NCBI RefSeq assembly: GCF_947305105.1
Contig: NZ_CAMZCS010000004.1
Location: forward strand, 62,001 to 126,000
Direction: 5' to 3'
Source of the DNA: an uncultured Fibrobacter sp.
GTDB taxonomy: Bacteria > Fibrobacterota > Fibrobacteria > Fibrobacterales > Fibrobacteraceae
DNA: 64,000 nucleotides
Below are positions 58,401-64,000 of the stretch, in pieces (position 1 is the stretch's first letter; every line of letters starts with the position of its first letter). Both the position numbers and the translations under genes were made by a program. The notes under the pieces are model-generated. The model was not told where the DNA came from, did no database searches, and was given only the letters and a program-made list of their open reading frames with translations.

Positions 58401-59852
58401 TTATTTTATCACTGGAGGGGTATAAGTCATGCCCTGCTGGTTCAAAGTCACCCCTTCAGGCAGGTTTACATCGACCTGGGAGACAAATTGCGAAATCGGC
58501 GTACCCATATCCAGCAGCGTCGAGACAACCTTCGGGTCCCCGGTGTAGAGAATCAGGTCCTGCTCACCGTACGGCAGGTCAGACATCATTATCAGGTTGT
58601 TGGACATCGTCATCAGGTTACAGGTGACATCCCTGACGAAATGGGTCGTGCCCTTAATGCCGAGAACAACGCTGTTAACCACCCCCATACAATCGTTCGG
58701 GGAATCTTCATTCACAGAATCCGGGACAACACGGACGCTGCCGACCATTTTGGACGGGCGATGCAAAGTCACGGTTCCAACATCCAGGGTATCCTTCTTG
58801 CTCTTGATATCTTTCACGTTCACGTACTTGGAAACACCAGCCTCGCTCACCTGGTTATCGACCAGATAGCGGAACTCGACTCGGAAACTGTCATAAGGGA
58901 CGTCCTGAGGAATCGGCAGGAACCAACGACCATCGCCGTCCGTCACCGTTTCCGACTTGAACACCAAGAGGTCACCTTCAGTGAAATTGAAACCATACAG
59001 GTCGGTCACAAGCTGGACTTCCACTCCCTGGCAGGGCTTTCCATTCTTGCATTTGACCATTCCAGAAATCCTTCCGCTATTTTCGCGTTCCCTTATCAGG
59101 GTATCAACAGGAACGTTCGGCGAGACACTCCAAAGGAACGGTCCGATTTCAATAGACTCCCCTTCCTTCACGCTTCCCTTGGCCATTGTCCAATCACGGA
59201 ATATCAGGGAATCGGCGATGCCACGTTCAGACAGTTTCGCGACAATCTGCGGATCGCCAGGGCAGAAGGCCAACTTGACCTTACCCGACGGAATAAGCAT
59301 CGAGAACGAGTCACCGGCAAAGACACTGCGACTGATTAGCGTGCCCGGCACAAACGCCAAGAAATGGGACCCGACAGCCACCTCAGGTTCGGACAATTCC
59401 TGATAGAGCAGCTTGCTATTGACAATGGAGGCCTTGGTCAACTTTATAGGTTCAAGAGTCGAATCTTTTACGACAACCTTCGACTGGAAATAAATCTCGT
59501 TCGAAACAGTATCGATAATGGCAATCTGGAAGGAGTCCGCCAGCACAGAATCAACAACGGAGAACGCTCCAGCGCTGTCCGTTTGGAGTTCCACATAAGT
59601 AGGCACGGCAATTCCGGCAGATTCCTTGGACACACGAGCCATGCGCACAGTCACGTTGACGGCAGCCTTGCCGTCGGTGCGGGTCACGGAGCCGACAATA
59701 GGTGCCGCAGAAGCAATCGTATTCTCGGTATCAGTCGCAGTACCGCTGATACGCACACCGCCGTTGTCATCATCGGGCGTCGAGCAACCCACAACAGCCG
59801 TCAAGGAGACGACCGAAGCAAGAACAGACAGGAACAAGAACGAACTTCTCAT
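58401..59852 (-). CDS. Lipoprotein with carboxypeptidase-regulatory-like repeats
   Basis: The protein has 483 residues from ATG 59852, which follows GGAGGC. Signal peptide MRSSFLFLSVLASVVSLTAV has lipobox VVGC. At least two Ig-like regulatory units are visible: APIVGSVTRTDGKAAVNVTV with DSAGAFSVVDSV, and GRISGMVKCKNGKPCQGVEV with TDGDGRWFLPIP. A third, KMVGSVRVVPDS, follows. These modules are common on surface proteins of Fibrobacter. The start codon overlaps the stop of the TIGR02147 gene (ATGA), so the lipoprotein is translationally coupled to that regulator. That pairing recurs in Fibrobacter as I recall it; I cannot verify it here. Confidence 0.75.
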   Translation of the reverse strand: MRSSFLFLSVLASVVSLTAVVGCSTPDDDNGGVRISGTATDTENTIASAAPIVGSVTRTDGKAAVNVTVRMARVSKESAGIAVPTYVELQTDSAGAFSVVDSVLADSFQIAIIDTVSNEIYFQSKVVVKDSTLEPIKLTKASIVNSKLLYQELSEPEVAVGSHFLAFVPGTLISRSVFAGDSFSMLIPSGKVKLAFCPGDPQIVAKLSERGIADSLIFRDWTMAKGSVKEGESIEIGPFLWSVSPNVPVDTLIRERENSGRISGMVKCKNGKPCQGVEVQLVTDLYGFNFTEGDLLVFKSETVTDGDGRWFLPIPQDVPYDSFRVEFRYLVDNQVSEAGVSKYVNVKDIKSKKDTLDVGTVTLHRPSKMVGSVRVVPDSVNEDSPNDCMGVVNSVVLGIKGTTHFVRDVTCNLMTMSNNLIMMSDLPYGEQDLILYTGDPKVVSTLLDMGTPISQFVSQVDVNLPEGVTLNQQGMTYTPPVIK

Positions 59853-60676
59853 TTTGCCTCCTTTTCTTTGCTCAACGGGAAAAATTGGACGTTCAGTTCG
59901 CAAATCATGGATTCGCCTTCGTCAGAGCGGACGATGTCCAGGATTTCCTTGCGGAACAAGTCAATCTTGTTGATGATGCGCTCCAGCCCCTTGGCCGACA
60001 CGCTCATCGTCGTGCAGGACACGTTACGCCTTTCCACACTGTAGTGGTCGATGGCTTCCTTGCCCAAATCTATCATTTGTTTTTGGAACTGGTGGACAAA
60101 GAGCGGAGCAATTTCCCTTCCGCTGGATATAGTTTTGTTCACAGAGCGGTAAAAACCGTCCACAAGTTCAATCAGTCCCAAGTCCAGAAGCAACCGGATA
60201 GCCTGTTTTGCCTGCGGCACCGAAATGCGGGGATTGAGGAACAAAGCCAGTTCAGGAATATTCTTCTCGTTAATATCCAAAACAGCAAGCGACTCGCGCA
60301 CGGCGACATAGTACCACTTGCTATAATACTCCTGCTGGTTGCGAGTCAACGTCTTCGTGGCTCGCGGAAGAAGCGCCGACATCTGATCAAAGATCTGTTG
60401 CTTGGATGCTGGAGTTTCGGCGTGAGTGAAATCCACCATCAGCTGGAAGTAACGGCCTTCGCGTTCGTTCAAGCCCAATGCGGCAATGAACTTGGTAACC
60501 ATGGTCGGAGTAAGCGACTTACGCCCCTTAATCAAATCCAGATAAAAACCGGACGAACTATAACCGACCTTCTTGGCGAAGGACCGATAAGAGAAGTAAC
60601 GCTGGACAGACTTCTGGTATTCGTAGTAGTCCTGAAGGTACTTCCTATAATTATAGTAGGCGTAGACGTTCATCAT
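59849..60676 (-). CDS. TIGR02147/DUF4423 family putative regulator
   Basis: This 275-residue cytoplasmic protein of the Fibrobacter-rich TIGR02147 family starts VYAYYNYRKYLQDYYEYQKS. It then has a helix-turn-helix-like segment (SYRSFAKKVGYSSSGFYLDL, IKGRKSLTPTMVTKFIAALG). The central part (EYYSKWYYVAVRESLAVLDI, QAKQAIRLLLDLGLIELVDG) resembles a winged helix. The end, SVSAKGLERIINKIDLFRKE and ILDIVR, is standard for the family. Likely a transcription regulator; function unproven. The start is ATG 60676 (or 60673); upstream frame extension crosses the operator-like boxes and is unlikely. The GAACAC cluster upstream may be its own binding region. Confidence 0.85.
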   Translation of the reverse strand: MMNVYAYYNYRKYLQDYYEYQKSVQRYFSYRSFAKKVGYSSSGFYLDLIKGRKSLTPTMVTKFIAALGLNEREGRYFQLMVDFTHAETPASKQQIFDQMSALLPRATKTLTRNQQEYYSKWYYVAVRESLAVLDINEKNIPELALFLNPRISVPQAKQAIRLLLDLGLIELVDGFYRSVNKTISSGREIAPLFVHQFQKQMIDLGKEAIDHYSVERRNVSCTTMSVSAKGLERIINKIDLFRKEILDIVRSDEGESMICELNVQFFPLSKEKEAK

Positions 60677-60704
60677 TATAAATCTAAATTTTTTTCTTGT
60701 TTCT

Positions 60705-60917
60705 GGGAACACCCTTTTTAAAAAAAAATTATCAAATTTTTCGCGAAACCGCTCAGACATTGTGCTAGAGAACACTTTGGGAACACTTTTTCACAAAAAG
60801 TGTGTTCACTTTCAAATTTTTTAGCTATATTTAGAGAACACCCAATCCCATCCCTCGGACTTCCGCTTAACTCCAAGCGGAAGTCCTTTTGTTTTTAACG
60901 TTCACTAAAGAGAACAC
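60705..60917. promoter_or_regulatory. Cluster of GAACAC boxes between regulator and hydrolase genes
   Basis: GGGAACAC or GAGAACAC occurs at 60705, 60768, 60779, 60834 and 60910, and inverted GTGTTC/GTTCAC at 60802 and 60900. One inverted box lies at the -35 position of TATATT (60826), and the box at 60910 lies at the -35 position of TATATT (60929). This looks like an operator set controlling the regulator, the short RNA and the hydrolase. Confidence 0.6.
60838..60896 (+). ncRNA. Predicted short terminated RNA
   Basis: TATATT at 60826-60831 predicts a start near 60838. A perfect 12-bp stem (60857-60868 with 60875-60886) followed by TTTTGTTTTT ends it at about 60896. The ~58-base product has no ORF and few bases outside the hairpin. 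It may be a small RNA or an abortive leader of the downstream gene. Confidence 0.45.
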
Positions 60918-60940
60918 TCACAGTTTTTTATATTTGGTAC

Positions 60941-61720
60941 ATGAATTTCAAGCAGGCTCTTTCCGGCACCGTTTCTCGCATTCTCCGATTCATAGGAATA
61001 ATCGCAGTCCTATACGTAAGCATGGTATTCTACCTCGCCCTCACCGAACGCAGGAACGCCTACCCGCGCGCCATAAGCCACAACGAGGCTAGAGCCGCCA
61101 TACAAGAAACAGCGAAAGCCGCCGAATGCTCGCTAGAAGACGGCACAACGCTCAATGGCTGGATTGTCGGGAACAACGAAGCACCGGCCCTTCTTTACTA
61201 CCCTGGTGCCGACGAAGATGCGGCACAGTTCCTCGCCGAAATGGGAACGACAGACGAACTCAGACTTATAGCTTTCAACTATCGCGGAAGCGCCGACAAC
61301 AAGGGAACACCCTCCCAAGAAACATTCGAACCCGACGCAAAAGCCATCGCTGAATGCGCCTCACAACTGGCGGGTGGTCACGTGCAATTCCTTGCAGGGC
61401 GCGGAACAGGCGCGATTCTTGCCGCAGAGCAACTTGGCAACAATCAATCACTTATTCTTATCGACCCCGTAGAAAGCATCGCCGACGCTCTTGCCAGAAA
61501 ATATCGTTTTCTCTATCCAAAATTTCTCGTACGTTCAACGCTTCGCATGCCTGAAAAAGAGCTGTCCAAAAGGCAAAATCAAGTATCCATTCTCTTTGAC
61601 CGCAAAAGCGAGCGTGATGCCGCTCACATCGTTTTCGGAAAGATTCCAAATTCCAAAGCCACAGAAAGGCTCGGAGAAACCTTCAAAGACATCATTTTAA
61701 AAAACATACAAAAGAACTAA
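60941..61720 (+). CDS. Membrane-anchored alpha/beta-hydrolase-like protein lacking the nucleophile Ser
   Basis: The 259-residue protein has an N-terminal membrane helix (FIGIIAVLYVSMVFYLAL) and then a single alpha/beta-hydrolase domain: LNGWIVGNNEAPALLYYPGA, LRLIAFNYRGSADNKGTPSQ, and QFLAGRGTGAILAAEQL at the nucleophile elbow. There GxSxG is replaced by GRGTG, so ordinary esterase chemistry is unlikely. The late acid and His positions are not clear. TATATT (60929) lies 7 bases before the ATG, implying a leaderless mRNA. It may be a pseudoenzyme with a scaffolding or binding role. Confidence 0.65.
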   Translation: MNFKQALSGTVSRILRFIGIIAVLYVSMVFYLALTERRNAYPRAISHNEARAAIQETAKAAECSLEDGTTLNGWIVGNNEAPALLYYPGADEDAAQFLAEMGTTDELRLIAFNYRGSADNKGTPSQETFEPDAKAIAECASQLAGGHVQFLAGRGTGAILAAEQLGNNQSLILIDPVESIADALARKYRFLYPKFLVRSTLRMPEKELSKRQNQVSILFDRKSERDAAHIVFGKIPNSKATERLGETFKDIILKNIQKN

Positions 61721-61913
61721 TTCATCCGTAAATCCTTATTTTATAAGGGTTTCTGCGCATCGACCGCTCTCGTGACACGTAACGACATTTTTACATAAGT
61801 GTGACGAATATCAAAAAAAAGCCATTTTATTGCTTTTTTCTTACCATGGTTGCAACAAGCGAAAAAAATTATTAATTTATTGCCAAAACAACAAACAAAC
61901 AAAGAGGTGTATA

Positions 61914-62633
61914 ATGGAAAACATTGTTGTAAAAATGGACATCCGTGGTTTCATCCGTTTCTCGGAAGATGTAGCCAAGGCCATCAAGCTCGACAAGATT
62001 GCGGAGAAGGCTCCCAACAAAGAAGCCTACGCCGACATCGAAGTGGATCCGGTTGGCAAGCGCATTTCCATCTTCCCGACGGCCAAACTCAAAACCACTT
62101 CCTTCCGTTTCACTCCGAACAATAAGGGTTACCTGCTCTACTTCAAGGGCGCCCTGAATGCCATCGGTGAAGAAATCGCGACGGGAGCTTACTACCTGAC
62201 TCAGGAAAACGGTAAGTTCATTTTCACTGGCAAGAAGCCTTCCAAGAAAAAAGGTCCGTGGCAGGTTCTCGCTTGCCGTAACTCCGTCGGTCTCCCGATG
62301 CTCTCCATCGACTCCCGCGGAACCATCATCTTCGACAAGCGCACCAGCGGCGACAAGACCGGCGTGAACACGGCTGTCAACAAGACCATGGTTGCCGAAT
62401 ACGACACTGCGAAGAAGACCTTCAAGCTGACCTTCAGCAAGGACAAGGGCTTCATCAACGTTCGTACTATCGCGAGCCATGCCAACGCCTCCTTCATGGG
62501 CACGCTCTCTTCTCACGGCATCGCCCTGCCCAAGAAGAGCTTCCGTACCACCTGTAACATTAACGGCAAGGTAATCACGTTCAGCATTGCCTCCCTCGTT
62601 GCCGAACAGAAGGCCGCCGCTAAAGCAAAATAA
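61914..62633 (+). CDS. Cytoplasmic protein, unknown, with two similar halves
   Basis: The 239-residue protein starts at ATG 61914 with GAGG in AAAGAGGTGTATAATG. An open extension upstream to 61830 has no such site. It is basic (many Lys) and has no signal or membrane helix. Each half has an FSEDVAKAIK- or FDKRTSGDKT-like segment followed by strands (ADIEVDPVGKRISIFPTAK; AEYDTAKKTFKLTFSKDKG), suggesting an internal duplication. No family is recognised. Strong ribosome site and codon bias suggest good expression. The next small membrane gene starts 8 bases after the stop. Confidence 0.65.
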   Translation: MENIVVKMDIRGFIRFSEDVAKAIKLDKIAEKAPNKEAYADIEVDPVGKRISIFPTAKLKTTSFRFTPNNKGYLLYFKGALNAIGEEIATGAYYLTQENGKFIFTGKKPSKKKGPWQVLACRNSVGLPMLSIDSRGTIIFDKRTSGDKTGVNTAVNKTMVAEYDTAKKTFKLTFSKDKGFINVRTIASHANASFMGTLSSHGIALPKKSFRTTCNINGKVITFSIASLVAEQKAAAKAK

Positions 62634-62641
62634 GGTAAAGA

Positions 62642-63076
62642 ATGTTTGAAGTTCTCAGCGTTTTTTACCCGACCCACTATAATTTTGCTGCACTCAGCAT
62701 TCTCTTGACCATTACGATCATTTGGTTGCTGACAAAGAAAAATTACAAGTGGACCATTATCTTTCTCGTCATCCTCGTGGCGTTCAATATCGCCATATAC
62801 AAAAGGACCGAGGGAAAGACATGGACTATCAGCTTTGACGACGAAACATCAAAAAGTTCCGAAATTCAGGAAGGCGCAAAAACCTACACCTTCTCTGCAC
62901 ACAAGAACTGGACGGTTACCGACGAAAAAGGGAAGACCTATCACTGGTGCTGGGTTGAAGACTGGTGGGCTGAGTTCTCAAGCATGGATCTCGTAGCCAC
63001 AATATGGGGCGAAAACAAAAGCAAGAAGATGATGAAAGCTTCTGAGCAGCGTTTTAACGAGAATCCACAAGACTAA
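62642..63076 (+). CDS. Small membrane protein, unknown
   Basis: The 144-residue protein has two N-terminal membrane helices (FAALSILLTITIIWLLTKK, WTIIFLVILVAFNIAIYKR), then a soluble domain rich in Trp and Lys (TYTFSAHKNWTVTDEKGKTY, HWCWVEDWWAEFSSM). The GGTAAAGA before the ATG can serve as a ribosome site, and the gene follows the previous one closely, so the two likely form an operon. No family is recognised. It converges on lpxH with a 4-base gap. Confidence 0.6.
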   Translation: MFEVLSVFYPTHYNFAALSILLTITIIWLLTKKNYKWTIIFLVILVAFNIAIYKRTEGKTWTISFDDETSKSSEIQEGAKTYTFSAHKNWTVTDEKGKTYHWCWVEDWWAEFSSMDLVATIWGENKSKKMMKASEQRFNENPQD

Positions 63077-63080
63077 GCCA

Positions 63081-63803
63081 CTAGTCAATATTCTTCAATA
63101 AAAGTTCACCGGTCTCCAACTGGAGTACGGTGAATTTTTTTATCCACTCTCCCGGAGAGGCGACCACCCCGTTTTCCACATTCCAGACGCCGGCCAGATG
63201 GTGATGTCCATGAACGCAGATGTCGCAAGCTTTTTCGCGAAGGACACTGTTCCCCCATTCCAAATACTCGTCAAGGGGAATGACCTTGTTTTCGCCCGCC
63301 TTGCGACTGCTGCGGCCGACAAACCGGGCAAGAGCCATTCCCCAGTCCGGGTGAAACATTCCAAAAAGCCAGCGATTCAAAGAACAATCCAAAATTTTAC
63401 GATAGAGCCTGTACTTCCAATCCGACTTGATTACACCATCGCCATGGGCGACATATATCCGCTTTCCCTGGATTTCCAAGATGGCATTGTCATGGACATG
63501 CGCACCTACCGATTTTTCAAAGAAGTCCCCTAGTGCGAAGTCATGGTTGCCGCGGAACAAATGGACCGACACTCCAGACTCCACAAGGTCTGCCAGCGCC
63601 CGGATTAAAGGCAAGTGATTTTTAGAGACATAGTCGCGGTACTCGAACCAGAATTCAAACAAATCGCCCACAATGACAACATGACTCGCGCACCCTTTCC
63701 AAGAGCGCAACAGTTCGACAAGCTTTTTTTCTCTGTCGGGCAAACATCCCGGGGGATCAATACCCAGGTGAGCATCCGAAATGAAATACGCAACTTTATC
63801 CAT
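63081..63803 (-). CDS. lpxH: UDP-2,3-diacylglucosamine hydrolase (LpxH-type)
   Basis: This 240-residue calcineurin-like phosphoesterase cleaves UDP-2,3-diacylglucosamine to lipid X in lipid A synthesis. Metal-site motifs are complete: FISDAHLG, VIVGDLFEFWFEYRDY, LFRGNHDFALGDFF, VAHGDGV, ICVHGHHHLAG. FEFWF is a mark of LpxH versus other phosphoesterases. The start is ATG 63803; an upstream in-frame codon (63812) is less likely. It supports a Gram-negative envelope for the organism. Confidence 0.9.
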   Translation of the reverse strand: MDKVAYFISDAHLGIDPPGCLPDREKKLVELLRSWKGCASHVVIVGDLFEFWFEYRDYVSKNHLPLIRALADLVESGVSVHLFRGNHDFALGDFFEKSVGAHVHDNAILEIQGKRIYVAHGDGVIKSDWKYRLYRKILDCSLNRWLFGMFHPDWGMALARFVGRSSRKAGENKVIPLDEYLEWGNSVLREKACDICVHGHHHLAGVWNVENGVVASPGEWIKKFTVLQLETGELLLKNID

Positions 63804-63870
63804 CAAGCACAATGTAACAAGATATAAGGGCGATGTCCGTTCGGCAAAATAAAATACTACCTTTTAACGC

Positions 63871-64000
63871 ATGATTTTAACGGAGACCACACAGGGCATT
63901 TCTAGAAAACTCGTTGCGATTACGGCAATGGCGTTTTGCATGTTTGCCCTGAGCGCATGCTCTGTAAACCTGGCCCAAGCCGACCGAACCGCCATCAGCA
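63871..64000 (+). CDS. Lipoprotein, N-terminal part (runs off the window)
   Basis: An ATG at 63871 begins ILTETTQGISRKLVAITAMA and then FCMFALSACSVNLAQADRTA, with lipobox LSAC about 30 residues in. The leading 12 residues are unusually long before the hydrophobic core. The frame is open to the end of the window. Nothing of the mature protein is visible, so the function is unknown. It is divergent from lpxH with a 67-base spacer. Confidence 0.6.
   Translation, partial: MILTETTQGISRKLVAITAMAFCMFALSACSVNLAQADRTAIS

Overview
The window looks like chromosome of a Fibrobacter-type bacterium (Fibrobacterota). Seen directly: a lipoprotein with the Fibrobacter succinogenes major paralogous (FISUMP) domain, a TIGR02147/DUF4423 regulator, two lipoproteins with long Ser-rich linkers and C-terminal PCMD-like domains, PEGA and PorV-like envelope proteins, and many LxxC lipoprotein signals. 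Gram-negative features include an lpxH-like gene and several outer-membrane barrel candidates. The assignment rests on recognised families, not on a database search.

Layout. 1-9435: priA 5' end, a giant DUF349 protein, a Sua5-type tRNA t6A enzyme, FISUMP lipoprotein, D,D-dipeptidase, TonB-dependent receptor-like protein, nitrilase-family amidase. 9667-14210: a 46-aa protein, a maltokinase pair, a broken ORF6N gene with a long hairpin upstream, cysE, an Rpn/PDDEXK nuclease. 14358-22931: the classical rimP-nusA-infB-rbfA-truB-ribF operon on the minus strand, with a DUF6056-like gene at its end. 23209-33561: a small membrane protein and xerC on the plus strand, and two minus-strand envelope/lipoprotein operons. 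33617-41439: comEC, hisN-hisC, an outer-membrane protein, clpB. 41619-47431: an unusual cas1-cas2 island (below). 47745-64000: tldD-hisF, thioredoxin, the PCMD lipoprotein operon, a PEGA protein, an RNA m5C methyltransferase, tRNA-Gln, a TIGR02147 regulator with its operator-like region, lpxH and several unknowns.

The most striking region is 41.6-47.4 kb. A type II-C-like cas1-cas2 pair, with no cas9 or other effector in the window, is followed 59 bases later by six copies of a 35-base hairpin repeat (44663-47394). Two further, diverged copies lie upstream and bracket a toxin-antitoxin module. The segments between successive array repeats are not 30-base spacers. They are 317 to 860 bases long, and each carries a same-strand gene: a phage morphogenesis gene fragment, two secreted proteins and two tiny membrane proteins. 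In four of the five segments, an open frame in one fixed phase relative to the repeat ends at or within 10 bases of the cassette gene's start codon. This resembles the 3' tip of an effector gene followed by its immunity gene. A good promoter (TTGCGA, 17 bases, TATATT) lies just before the first repeat. The arrangement looks like an integron built on CRISPR adaptation proteins. Capture of immunity genes is my inference, not something the sequence proves.

Other points of interest are an in-frame dispersed repeat inside truB, families of CTAG-rich intergenic repeats (one with a 28-base identical core at two loci), a cluster of GAACAC boxes around a predicted short RNA next to the TIGR02147 gene, and promoters placed so close to start codons that leaderless mRNAs are likely.
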